DNA of 64,000 nt from Triticum aestivum. Taxonomy: Eukaryota > Streptophyta > Magnoliopsida > Poales > Poaceae. The notes beneath the pieces are model-generated. The model was not told where the DNA came from. It made no database searches and was given only the letters and a program-made list of their open reading frames with translations. Location of the stretch: positions 525,867,871 to 525,931,870 of the forward strand of contig NC_057795.1 in the NCBI RefSeq assembly GCF_018294505.1, in the 5' to 3' direction. Shown here one piece after another: positions 45,901 through 57,777 of this stretch; the first letter of the stretch is position 1, and the number at the start of each line of letters is the position of its first letter. The position numbers were made by a program, and so were the translations under genes.

Positions 45901-47583
45901 GGATTCGTTCGTCTACGCTTGGTTCGTCTTCATGGCTTTATCTTCTTCATGGACTCGTTCTTCTTCCTTGCGGGATTTCAGGCAAGATGACTGCTACCCT
46001 GGATCTCACTACTATCATTGCTATGCTAGTTTTGCTTCGTTCTATCGCTATGCTGCGTTACCTATCATTTGCTCATCAAGCCTCCCAAATTGCCATGAAC
46101 CTCTAACCTTTGACACCCTTCCTAGCAAACCGTTGTTTGACTATGTTACCGCTTTGCTCAGCCCCTCTTATAGCGTTGCTAGTTGCAGGTGAAGTTGAAG
46201 ATTTCTCCATGGTGGACACGATTTTGGTTGGGATATCACAATATCTCTTATATTATTAATGCATCTATATACTTGGTAAAGGGTGGAAGGCTCGGCCTTA
46301 TGCCTGGTGTTTTGTTCCACTCTTGACGCCCTAGTTTCCGTCATACCGGTATTATGTTCCCATATTTTTCGTTCCTAACACGGTCGGGTGATTTATGGGA
46401 CCCCCCTGACAGTTCGCTTTGAATAAAACTTGTCCAGCAAGGCCCAACCTTGGTTTTACCATTTGCCTCACCACCACCTACATTTCCCTTGGGAGTAATT
46501 AACCCAAGGGTCAACTTTATTATAGCCCCCCCGGGCCAATGCTTGTCTAAGTGTTGGTCCAAACTAGAGCACCGTGCGGGACCATTCCTTGGCAACTTGG
46601 ATTCGTCGGTACCTGTACGCTTAGCTTATCCGGTGTTGCCCTGAGAACGAGATATGTGCAGCTCCTATCGGGATTGTCGGCGCATCGGGCGGTCTTGCTG
46701 GTCTTGTTTTACCATTGTCGAAATGTCTTGTAAACCGGGATTCCGAGACTGATCGGGTCTTCCTGGGAGAAGGTCTATTCCTTCGTTGATCGCGAGAGCT
46801 TGTCATGGGCTAAGTTGGGACACCCCTGCAGGGTTTAAACTTTCGAGAGCCGTGCCCGCGGTTATGTGGCAGATGGGAATTTGTTAATGTCCGGTTGTAG
46901 ATAACTTGACACCAGATACGAATTAAAACGCATCAACCGCGTGTGTAGCCGTGATGGTCTCTTCTCGGCGGAGTCCGGGAAGTGAACACGGTCTTTGGGT
47001 TATGTTTGACGTAAGTAGGAGTTCAGGATCACTTCTTGATCATTGCTAGTAACGACCGTTCCGCTTGTTCTCTTCTCGCTCTTATTTACGTATGTTAGCC
47101 ACCATACTTGCTTAGTCGCTGCTGCAACCTCACCACTTTACCCCTTCCTTTCCCTTTAAGCTTTGCTAGTCTTGATACCCATGGTAATGGGATTGCTGAG
47201 TCCTCGTGGCTCACAGATTACTACAACACCAGTTGCAGGTACAGGTTATGCGATGATCATGACGTGAGAGCGATGCTTGCTTGCGTTGAGTTCTTCTACT
47301 GCTTCTTCTTCGATCAGGGGATAGGTTCCAGGTCGGCAGCCTAGGCTAGCAGGGTGGATATTGTTTGAGTTTCTGTTTATGATTCATCCGTAGTCGGATG
47401 TTGTTCTTGTATGATGTATTGTTGTATTCGTGTGGCATTGTATGCCTTATGTATGTATCCCTATCTATTATGTAATTGTTGATGTAATGATATCCACCTT
47501 GCAAAAGCGTCTTCAAGATGCGCTTCTATCCTTGGTGGGACCTTCGAGTTCCTTTAGGATAGGGTCGCATCTTGGGCGTGACA
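42930..47583 (+). mobile_element. Solo LTR of a gypsy-type retrotransposon, 4.65 kb
   Basis: Begins TGTAACGCCCCGG and ends GGGCGTGACA; the ends are inverted repeats at 9 of 10 positions. Perfect 5-bp target duplication TCAGG at 42925-42929 and 47584-47588. There are no internal genes, PBS or PPT, so it is a solo LTR. A TATA box TATAAATA at 43439-43446 and a C-rich start region give plus orientation. It sits in an exon of the Ulp1-like gene, and the exon reads through in frame once it is removed. The middle 434 bp are N. The rest is T-rich, non-coding LTR sequence (44200-47500). Confidence 0.88.
43528..43961. other. Assembly gap (434 N)
   Basis: Lies in the GC-rich part of the solo LTR. Confidence 0.99.
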
Positions 47584-50500
47584 TCAGGGCTGCCAGGTTT
47601 GTTGAGCGAGTCAAGAAATTCAAACCGTCTTTATTTCACATTTAACGCAACTACACAATAATGACCAACACCATCCTTCGTATCTGGCGGATCAAAAGTT
47701 GCAAAAAGGACCTATTGGAAGCATGAAAAAATAAATAAAATTATTATAACAAGAAAAAATATAACGCTATGAAAACAAAACAGGCAAAATACACATAAAA
47801 ATGTCTCTCACCATATCCTTTTTATCAACACGCTCCTCGGCTTTTGAAGAGAACATCATTTTAACACTCCTGCCTACAGTACCACCATTCCAAATATTTG
47901 TCTGCCAAATCAAAACCAAAAATCAAATAAGCAAAACAAGTCGTCGCATGAAATCAGAAAAGAAAATGAAAAAAATAAAACAAAAATTTCTGCATTCTTA
48001 CACAAATATGGTACGGGACAACCATTGTCGGAGATCTCTTAAACTTATCTACCAGCAAAGAAACCCCAAGATCTACAAGCCTTGTAGTGAGAATCCCTTT
48101 ATCCCAAAAGGATTGACCAACTTCACCAATGCTAATATCACCCATCTCAGTTTTAAAAGCAATCATGTCCCTGAATTTTTCATGAAATACTCAAACATAA
48201 GATCCTAAAAAAATAACAACAAATAAAAATGGGTAAATACAAAAATTAGATAATACATATGAACAAAACAATTTCTAAAAAACCATACTTCTTCTTCTTG
48301 TCCTTCCGAGCCCTTGTAACAGCAGCGTACAACTCATTGTATCTTTTCAGAAGAGCTGGATCAATGCTCAACGGTGTCACAACAGGGAGTTCATCATCTA
48401 TAATAAAAAAGATGAAGTTCACTTATGCAAACAATGAAGTTTAAATATTAAGATAAGGCAATTCTGCTAGCTATTTTGAAAATCATAGACAAAAGATCAA
48501 AGTTTCACTTATCATTAAACATCTAATACAGATACCATAGTAATTAAACAACATGAATGAGAAAAACATCAAACTGCACCGTTAAAAAAATCTCTTGCCT
48601 TTAGTGTCAGAGTCTTCAGGCTGCTGTTCTTCAGAACTGAGCAAAATATTTTCTTGCATAGGTTGCAACAAATCCACCACAACCTCACTGGACTTTCCTT
48701 CTGCAGCAACATCAGCATTCTCTCGATTTACAACAGTCTGGTCAACAACAGCTTCCTTAGATACTTCAACTACATGAGGCTCCACTATCGATACTTCCGG
48801 AACATCATTGGACACCAGAGAGACAGGGGAAGCAACAACACTAGCAGCAGGGGCAACATTCTCCGATGGCTTTTCAATGCCAACATTAGAATCTTCATGC
48901 CGACTGGTAGGAACAGCATCATGGGATCCTTGAGCTACAGAAGGATCTGCACACTCAACGGCAACCGATACAGAAGCATCAACACTGACACGACCATCAA
49001 TAGCAAAACTGCCCTGATTCAGATCAACGTGGACTTCCATGTTTTGTTCACCAACCTGTGGAAAGTTTAAAAAACACCCAGTAACACAAAAATAAGCATG
49101 GGGATAACTAACACAACAACACACAGCACACTTATGTCAAAAGACTGCTGGCAACATACACATAACAACTATACTCCACATATCCAAAACAACACCAACA
49201 CACGGGTGTCAAACACAACTACAACTGCAACCCACATATACATAAAAAACTACAGTTCGCTTTGACAAACGCTGCAGTTCAGTTATGTTAAATACTTAAG
49301 CTCAAGTACGTAAATAAGTATGGATCACGCATGCCAAAAAGAACTGTAGTTCACTTCTGTCAAACAGTGAAGCTCACACATGTAAAACTATTGCAGCTAA
49401 CATACGCAAATGAAAATGCATATGGATGAACATAACAGTGTACATCAAGTTTATAACAGACAACAAAAAATTAGATTACAACCCACTAACAGAACAAGTA
49501 ATACAACTATACCTTATCAGCTACAACATCCAGAGGGGACGCTGCATCACCCAAGACCTCATCCTTACCAGAGCCATTGTAAGTCTCTTTGTGCACATCA
49601 CGAGCAGCGACACCAGTCTACGGGCATAGAACAAACCAAAAACGAGAAATAAGATGGTACCGACCGAAAAAGAAAAAACTCCAACTATGCACAAGCATTA
49701 CACACTTCACAACAGAGAAGTACACAAAAAAATATGGGAACCAAACAAATGTAAGTTCAAAGAAAAAGGGAAGCATGGCAGAACAGACATGGCAGGAGTA
49801 TTTATACCTGGCCAACTCCATCTTCTCTAGTTCCATCGACACCAGAAGATTCCACTCCAGGCTATGACAAAAAAAACAAAAATAGTGAGGAGCATTCAAC
49901 ATAATACACAAAAAAGAGGTCCAAAGCCACAAAAAACCTAGAACATACATTGTCAGCGCCAACGCCAGCGTCCTGACGGATCATTTCATCCACAATATGC
50001 CCAGCATCCTTCTCATACCGACCACATTTTTCTTCTTGTGAATGTCTCAATTGAGCATACGAAGAACGAACATTTGTCACTGCAATCTTCAGGCTTTCAA
50101 TCACACCACAATCAAAATTGTGAGCAGCAACAATATCTTCATCTCGTGGGCCATGGCCAACAGGGAGAAAACCAGCAACTGTCCTCAACCTGTCACCAGA
50201 GGTTGGCAAAATCTTCAGTCAGCTTCAAAACCTTCAGAAGAAGCTCATCAATCTCCTCATGCTTTTTGCCGCCAACAAATGTCTGTTTATAAGAGCTTGT
50301 ATTATCAAACATCTGTCGAGGCATGAAACCACGAGTATGCGGCACCTCATCATCACAGGCAGGAAGCTGACTATAGATAGGCTCATAAAACCTATCATGA
50401 GTGCTAGGGCCCGCATCAGAGCTGTCGTGTACAACTACAACAGGACGGTTGTACACAATATCACCTGACGCCTTCCACTGCAAAAAAAAGGCAACATGCA

Positions 50501-52845
50501 AAGAGAAGTACACATGTGAGTACTAGAAGAGTTCACATTTATAATGACTGCACATTTTTTTAAAAAAATCTGATATTAAAAAATCAGGTGCACTAACCGG
50601 TAGCTTCCCAAATTTGTAACTTTCCAAGTAAATCTTTCCCTTCACAAGCACATCCTCATTGTACAACTTCATCAGGTCCTTGGTCATCAGTTATGACGCG
50701 CGTGGCGTCAATGTGTGCATGACTGAAAATTTGCGAAGCTTCAAGCAGTCAAGATACATAATCAGGGGGACAATGGCACAACCCTCTGCACAATTCTGCT
50801 TGCTGCCTTCTGATTGCTACCTAACCACAGCTGCCTGCAACTCATCAACAACAAGCTAACAAAAGTCCATCTGAGCCATAGCCGCATAATCCATGTTCTC
50901 TACCATCGCAGCAACTCTACCCAAACGAACTGCAGGCCCCGGGCACAGCAAATTCTGGTAAAGTATCAGGAAGAACACCTTCATAGCAAGGTCAACACTC
51001 ACATAATCATCTTCCTCCACCAACACCTTCAACTTCTCAAGCAAGTCCTTGACACCTATACTTTTTGAACGGTCAAAGCCAAGCTCATCCTTGAGGGCAG
51101 TCAACAATTCATCATGACCACTGGAAGCAGGCATAGGTGCAGTGTGACGTCCCATAGGTAAATCAAAAATGTGATGAACTGCATCACGATTGATTCGAAG
51201 AACCCTGCCATTCCCAAAGTCCATTAACATAGTGGTAGGGTCAATAGCTCCCATCAAATAGCACATAAGAATGCGCGACACATTTTTCTTTACTGTCAGA
51301 TCAAAGACAACACCAAATCCAACATCCCTAACACGGCTGCAATGCGCCTTTTCAACAAAGAAGCAGCCTTGCAAACAGTGGGAAGTGATAAACGCACGGT
51401 CTTGTTAAATCGAGAATCATCTCCCTCACCATCATCTTCAGTTGCATTGCTCTTACTATACTTCTTCCTCTGTGTAAATGAAAATGCAGTCCACATTAGA
51501 AGATTAGGCATAAAAAAGAGACATAGAAAATACAGAAAGAATAACAAATGAAGGAAACAAATGTAGTGCACTTCAACAAACCTTTGGAGCAGCATCCACC
51601 TCCTTGCCAGAATCGCCACCAATATCTTTGTCGACATCATCATGGGCACGCTTGGGTACACTCTTAGATGAACCACAGTCTTTGCGTCTAGAAGGATGAA
51701 CACCCTTCACATAATCAGCAAGCACAAAGTCGTCGTCATCAGAATTGGGACCTTCAGTGACATGTAGTCGTTTGCGCTGAGGATCATCACTTCCACCAAC
51801 TTCAGCGGTTCTCTTGCCAAGATTCTTCTTAATTCCAGCAACACGTGGACTCCGCCGAGGTGTACCACCTTCCTCAGCAATAGTACTCAACCTCTTCTTC
51901 ACCTTGCCAAATTTACCACCCTTGGCACCATCTGCAGATCTCCTCTGCTTCTCCTTCTCAGCAAACTCTTTTGACTCAATTTCAAACCTCAACTTCTTCT
52001 TGCTTTGCTTCAACTCATATTGACGAAGCTGTTTCGGGACCATCCAATCCTGTGTAACTTCCTCTGTACCATCAACAGACTGCGACTGTGTTTCAGACAA
52101 GAAAGGACGTCTCTGATCAAAGCTCACACCAACATTACCCTCTACAAAATAAAGGTCAATCAATTGAGTAACCTCCTCAAACCCAGGCGCCCCAGCATGG
52201 AAAACAGACACTGCGTCAAAATAAAGTTTGTCTATACTCGTTAAAAATTGCACAAAAAGAACAAATGCAGTACAGTTAGACATATAAATGTAGTGCTCAA
52301 CCATAGACTCAAAATAAAAAATAATGCATTGTACAAAAAACTTGAATAAAACAACAATGCAGTTCACAAGTACATACACTGGAGTTCACATACAAAAATA
52401 AAATGCAGTGCTGCATATACTAAATTCACGGATATTCGCAACAAAAATGTCGAACTAGATAAAACAAAGCATACACAAAAATAAACAAATTAATCACATA
52501 CCAGCAGGAGGGGCCACACTTATAGGAGAAGATTCAATCGGCGAATTCACTTGATGTCCTCCCTCGACACCATGATCCTTACCACCAGGACAAGGAGAGA
52601 CAATTGGTGTATCATTATGAGCACTGCAATCACCTGCTGGATTCAAAAAAAAACAAGAAAAAAGAAATTACAAAAACATCACATGGCAAAATAATGCAAA
52701 CGAACACTGACAACTAACAGAGCATAACCCAATATGCAGGATGAATTAGGAAACTAGATAAACACCAAACAAAATAAACAAAGCCTAAGGAATAAGCACT
52801 CCACATACCCTGAACTCCTTCTCCCGGCCTGCTCGGCGAAGACAT

Positions 52846-54057
52846 AGCGTTTCCCTGCAACACAAAGAACGAAGTGACAGACATAAGCAACAAAATCGGC
52901 AAAAATCGCATGAAACCCTAGATCCGCATTGCTACACACAACTATCGACTTCAAAACGAGATAAAATTGACTGCCAACTACACGAATCACAAAAACAAGG
53001 CGAGGGGACAATCAACACCGAGCCAAGCAGAACGTACTGAAGAAAAGTGTGCGGCAACGGCGGCGGAAAGGAGGAAGGGGGGCGGCGACGGGAACAGACA
53101 GGAAAGGGCTGCAGGAGCGCGGCGGCAAGGGCTCACGGAGCGGACAGCGACGCCGAATGCATGAATAAGGACCTCTTGAGGGCGGCGGTTCTCCGGGCGA
53201 CGGCGGTTGCTGCGTGCGACGGCGGTTTTGCCCGAGGGAGAGATGCCTCGGGAGAAACTGCAACAGAGGAGAGGGGATTGTTCTCGGTCTCTCTCTCTGA
53301 CAGCGGAGCGGTGGAATAGCCTGGAAACGATACGTAGGAGGCCCGCGTGTCGCAAAAAGGGTCACAAATAACGGGCCGGCCCAAAAACAGCCCGGACAAA
53401 ATAAGCCAGTCTACATCAAAACGCACATATTACTAAAAAACAACAAAAAAAACATGATGCAGTTCTCTGTGAAGAATCATGAAGTTCAAAGGGTAAAACA
53501 ACAAATAAAATACATACAGTTCGTAAAAAAAGTTAAAATCAAAAACAAAACGCATGTTAAGAAAACACATCCGAAAAAAAAGTCTACCTTCAATTAAGTG
53601 CCACACAAAAAAATGTGCCCACCACCCCCCTCCGCTCTCCCCTTAAACCTCTCGTACAGTGAAGTAAGCACAGACAAAAAACAAATGCAGTACGCACTGC
53701 TGGAAAAATGCAGTGCATTTCTATACGGGATGCAGTACGCCATTATGCATTTCTTTTCGGAATGAAGAAAAATGCGAACGCGGAAAAAGTAAACGTAGTG
53801 CGCAAGTACACGAACGTGCAGTACAGTATCATAAACAATGCAGTACAGTCGTAATTTGCTAAGTAGTGCAGTCCCGTACATTCAAAAAAAAGATTACAAA
53901 AAAGTAAAAACACGGGAACAAAAATGAGAACTGTACATGCAGTAAGGAATGAAGTTCACATCTGGTACATAACCATGATCAATGCAGTGCACCGATGATT
54001 TACCAAAAAGCAGTGCACTCCACGACATTAAAAAGCATACAAAGAATAAAAACTGAT
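52846..54057. other. 5' region of the Ulp1-like gene and intergenic MULE DNA
   Basis: 52850-53330 holds an intron and a GC-rich first-exon or promoter region of the Ulp1-like gene (GGCGGCGG runs near 53050-53230). 53440-54060 is one of the densest tracts of the GCAGTAC/GCAGTGC motif. No further gene seen. Confidence 0.55.
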
Positions 54058-54775
54058 TACCCAAATGATACCAGCCTCAGCCACACAAAAATTGACAACG
54101 TACATGCGTCTCTGAACTACCCGAACACAGGCCCAACAAAACCGACTAAGAAAAAATAATAAGTTCAAAAAAAAGTGGGGGGCCCCCACCCCCCTGCCAT
54201 TTCCCTACCCGTCCCGTGCCAGGGACTGCAATAAGTACCGGCAAAAACAAGATGCAGTATGGGGCGGTAGAAGTATGCAGTGCATTCCGTTGCGCAATGC
54301 AGACCTCCGAAGCATATAGCAAAAGACACACAAAAAACGATGAAGTACACACATGTATACAATGTTGCTGTTCTGATTTGTATGCAACGCAGTGCGTAAG
54401 TGTAAGCAATGCAGTTATGTTGTCACGCAGTATACATCTATAAAACATGACAAAATGCCCGTTCGCATAGAAAAAGGTGGTGGTTAAAAAATGTGCTGAT
54501 CAAAAATAAAACAAACCCACCTTAAAATAAACCAAGTTCGCATACAACCACCCAATCGGAGCAGTTCCATCGCCACAAGCCCACGATCACAGCTGCAAAA
54601 CCAACCCACGATCCGCACAACCGCATCATCAGCGCGATTGTGCAGTTCATCCGATGAGGCCATCCCACCCCGCGCCCTCCTCTTAAATTCAAACCCCTGC
54701 CAAAGGCCTTCTCATCCACAACAACACAAGTATCCATTGTGCTCCCACCAAAAGCACCAAGCCCTGCCACCGGCG

Positions 54776-55477
54776 ATGACGTTCACCGACGAGTACAAGG
54801 GCGACAACGCCGTGGAGGCGCACGGCAACACCAAGTTGCACGTCATCCACACCAACGACAAGAAGCAGATGGTGATCACCCTCGCGCAGTACGAGCACCA
54901 CCTCAGCCTCCAGCGCCACAAGATCGTCGGCATTGATCTCGAGTACGACAATGACCTTGAAGCGACGCAGAAACCCGCCCTTTGTCGGCTCTCCATCGGC
55001 AAGAATCACCCCATGCTGCTCTTCCAAATGAGCGACACTGAAAGGTGCACCGTCTTCGACAACTTCCTCGCCGACCCCAGGTACACCTTTGCAGGCTTCT
55101 CCATCGACGGCGACAAAACCAGGCTAGAGCGCGTCAAACTGGAGGTCGCCAACTTCGTCGGCATCCAGAAGGAGTGGAGGGTGCCCGGGGCAACCAAGCC
55201 GTTGGACTCCCTCGGAGACGTCTCCGGCGTGCTCATCAACGACTACTACAACAACATGAAGAAGAAGATCACCGACGACGAGCACCAGCGCTGGGCCATC
55301 CTGCCTCTGTCCAGGAGGCACATCGAGTATGCAGTAAAGGACGCCTACGCAGCGTACGAGATATGGAACCGCATCACCCTCACCCAGGACGGCCTTCGCC
55401 GTGCAAAGCTGGAGAAGGAGGAGCCCCCCAAGAAGCGCGCCAGGAGCAGCTGGGGATGGGGAGAGCCTGACTGGTGA
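54776..55477 (+). CDS. DEDDy-type 3'-5' exonuclease-like protein, copy C
   Basis: 233 residues from MTFTDEYKGDN, the same length as copy A and about 91 percent identical by eye, intron-less. Exo I GIDLEYD, Exo II GFSIDGDKTRL, Exo III IEYAVKDAYAAYE: here the last acidic residue is Asp, as required for a DEDDy enzyme, whereas copy A has Glu. The longer upstream frame (from 54638) runs through the 5' UTR and is not shared with copy A. No stop or shift. Most differences from A are amino-acid changes, which hints at relaxed or altered constraint in one copy. Confidence 0.76.
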   Translation: MTFTDEYKGDNAVEAHGNTKLHVIHTNDKKQMVITLAQYEHHLSLQRHKIVGIDLEYDNDLEATQKPALCRLSIGKNHPMLLFQMSDTERCTVFDNFLADPRYTFAGFSIDGDKTRLERVKLEVANFVGIQKEWRVPGATKPLDSLGDVSGVLINDYYNNMKKKITDDEHQRWAILPLSRRHIEYAVKDAYAAYEIWNRITLTQDGLRRAKLEKEEPPKKRARSSWGWGEPDW

Positions 55478-56184
55478 AGAAGAAGATGGTGCCGGCCAGG
55501 AGCGAACAATGCCAGCGTTCTTTTAGAATTATCATCAAATTTGCTTTGTGTTGTTTGCTTATATATCGTTGGTTTGCTTGTGTGCTGAACCTAGTTTGCT
55601 TGCCATGCACAATCGCTTTGTAATGATGAACTCTGATTATGTTAGTTTGCTTTCTGTTCAACTTAGCTTGCTGGTGATGAAATTGTCATACAGAATATCT
55701 GTGATAATTTGTTTTCTGTTGTCTGCTAATGTATCATTAGATTCGAGCAGTGGAGAAAACGAAAAATGAGTTGCAGTGTGCAAATAGGACGCATGCAGTG
55801 CAAGTTGTGTACGAATGCAGTACAGAATCTGTCCAATGAAGTCTTAACATACCCAACCAAGTGGTGCACGAACCTAAATTTGAAAAAAGAATACATAAGA
55901 GGAAAACCAAAAAATGAAAAACGCAAACACATAAATAATCAATGAAGTACAGAAATATATGAATGTGCTGTACAGAACCATAATCAACGCATTACGCATA
56001 TGATTTACTAAGCAGTGCACTCCCATACATTGGGAAAAAAGATTACATAATAGCAAAAAGACGGAAACAAAAATGGCAACTGTACATGTAGTACGTAATT
56101 TGTACACATGCAGTACAGAACCCTGATCAATGCAGTGCAAGCCCCCGACATTGAAAAAAACACCTAAGAAAGGAAAATAAAAAG
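55478..56184. other. 3' flank of exonuclease C
   Basis: T-rich 3' UTR-like stretch to about 55740, then spacer with motif copies. Corresponds to 34392-35064. No gene seen. Confidence 0.6.
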
Positions 56185-56192
56185 AAAAAAAA

Positions 56193-56370
56193 TTGACGAC
56201 CCAGGTGGCACCGGCCCCAGCCAGTCTCATAATAGATCTGCGCCCACAGAAGGCGAGTCGTTCTGAGCCACAGTGCATGGGGCCGCCCACACATGGGCCC
56301 ACAGGTTAGAGAGCATACAGCTGCGAGCGCCGTGTTTAAGCGCCCAAATAAGTTACAAGAGGAATTCGAC
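56193..56370 (-). ncRNA. Candidate Pol III small RNA, copy 3 (about 178 nt)
   Basis: The most diverged copy. GGGCCCA at 56490-56496, USE GTCCCACCTCA at 56431-56421, TATA TTTATAAG at 56396-56389, start near 56370 and again exactly eight T at 56192-56185. The body differs from copies 1 and 2 at many places, yet the GGGGCCGG stem half, the promoter spacing and the terminator are kept. Predicted length equals copy 1. Confidence 0.5.
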
Positions 56371-56388
56371 ACAGAGGCCTCGCCACCG

Positions 56389-56431
56389 CTTATAAACATG
56401 TCGGCCGCGCCTTCCACGGGTGAGGTGGGAC
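56389..56431 (-). promoter_or_regulatory. snRNA-type promoter of small-RNA copy 3
   Basis: USE with 9 of 11 consensus bases and TATA box at the same 24-bp spacing as in the other copies. Confidence 0.55.
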
Positions 56432-56530
56432 TAAACATTAGACCGCACAAAGCGCACCGGGAACCAGCCGTGTGCTCACAGGCCGACCTGGGCCCAATTG
56501 CGTCTTCACTACCAGAACACAGGGCCAACA

Positions 56531-56878
56531 AAAAAAAGAGAGGCCACTAGAAATAAAAAAATGCTACATACCATACACAAACACAGGCCCAATCACGTGT
56601 TCGTAGTTCGTCGTGATATGACAATGCAGTTCGCTATTCTCAAGTAAGCAGTCCTGTTGCTTCTTAAATGCATTCGTGTTCACTGAATCAGACCCAATCC
56701 ACCACCTAACGCCAACCACACCATTTATTACTTCCATTGCTCGATTGGTTGCATAAAAACTTATCCATTAGTGCTACAGACTAACACAACTCCTCCCCCC
56801 GTTCCTCATTTTCCTCAAAACGTAGATCTAGGGTTCATCCCATCCACAGCTCTTCTCTGGAATTCCACTGAACCCGCG
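56531..56878. other. Upstream region of B3-like copy 2
   Basis: A-rich spacer, two motif copies, and a pyrimidine-rich stretch (CTCCTCCCCCCGTTCCTC at about 56789) just before the B3-like start, probably 5' UTR. Confidence 0.5.
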
Positions 56879-57777
56879 ATGGACTGTAAGTGCGGGTGCT
56901 TGGAAAGGATGGCTCCGGTAGCGGACACATGCGTCTACGTAGAAGGCCTACAGCTCACCAACACCGAGTGGCGCAGCATGCTCGGCTGCCTGATGATACC
57001 CAATAAGGGGTTTCGTGCGCCATTTCTTCATCGCCTCACAACTGCAGATCTACAGGAAAGTTGGGTATGTTTTTCCACTCACAATTTTTGGACATAATCT
57101 AGACTGCAAATACACATCTGAATATATAGCTCAATCAATTTGTTCAGTAATATCAACAAAAATACAAAACAAAATTTGTATTGTTGTTCAGATCTGTTAG
57201 CTATTAAGACTAGATGCTTCCACCTACCATGTATCGACATATGTACAAAAAAAGGGTCAGTAGATAAGTTGCAGTTATCTTAACATGCTGGAGAAGTACA
57301 CTGTTACTGACATTGCAGTGCACACATGTTGCAGTATAATATATATCCCAGTAAAACTAGGAGTCAATTGCGTATATAAGTTTGTTCATACATTGCAACT
57401 ACTTTACAAAATACAATCATATGTATGTAACTATTTAAGTAAACATAAACAAATCATACTAAGTATAAAACAAAAACATTTGCTGTTTACATACAAATTC
57501 TTTTTCCACCCATTACAATATGCAGAAACTGCCATCCACAATAAAATTTCATGCTCCCAGTTCAGGGAAGCTTACTTTGGAGACAGAACACAAGAATGGC
57601 TATGGAGACATGGAAGCTGACTACCACATCGACTCTGAAGACTGCATCAACATAACTACTGGTTGGAAAGATTTTGTCTCCGAGAATGGCTTTGAGGCCG
57701 GAGAAGTGGCCATGGTCTTTTTCTACAAAGAAGAAGACTCCATCAAGTTTACAATATTTGCACTCCACGCTGTCTAA
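56879..57777 (+). CDS. B3-like DNA-binding protein, two exons (copy 2)
   Basis: Exons 56879-57064 and 57526-57777 with a phase-0 intron (GTATGT to ATGCAG), 145 residues. Exon 1 begins MDCKCGCLERMAPVADTC and then has VYVEGLQLTNTEW and FRAPFLHRLTTADLQ, paralleling EGL...PFVHQLT of copy 1. Exon 2 carries CINITTGWKDFVSENGFEAG and EVAMVFFYKEEDSIKFTIF, again the B3 core. The shared intron position and shared EGL/PF-H-LT wording show that the two genes are paralogues placed near opposite ends of the cargo region and facing opposite ways. The frame is intact. Confidence 0.7.

Larger units (their letters stand above)
39618..52845 (-). pseudogene. Ulp1/C48 SUMO-protease-like gene with long N-terminal region, broken
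   Basis: Many small exons on the minus strand from MSSPSRPGEG at 52845 to a stop at 39618. The 51.58-52.24 kb exon is a basic, Ser-rich region; near 51.4-50.6 kb is the plant-mobile-domain-like part (VGFGVVFDLTVKKN, LRINRDAVHHIFDLP). The peptidase lies at the end: His in DGHYSLYTMNQ and Asp in LDIHDS (exon 40530-40372), then Gln and Cys in VPAQGANECGIYV (exon 40121-39915), and a last exon 39824-39618. The catalytic set therefore looks intact. But there are in-frame stops at 50858-50856, 50819-50817, 50693-50691 and 40995-40993, apparent frameshifts near 51.41, 50.2 and 48.17 kb, and a solo LTR inside an exon at 42930. Ulp1-like genes carried by MULEs (Kaonashi type) are known. Confidence 0.75.
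54058..56530 (+). repeat. Block duplication, unit C
   Basis: Second copy of the block at 32684-35420. Its first small-RNA repeat (54058-54150) keeps only the two ends and has lost promoter and body; the spacer, exonuclease C, the 3' flank and the second small-RNA repeat (56185-56530) are present. Confidence 0.78.

Noticed and set aside
42930..47583. Possible host gene in the long T-rich stretch at 44.2-47.5 kb
   Set aside because: Short frames only, no splice-consistent structure, and the stretch lies between LTR ends with a perfect target duplication.
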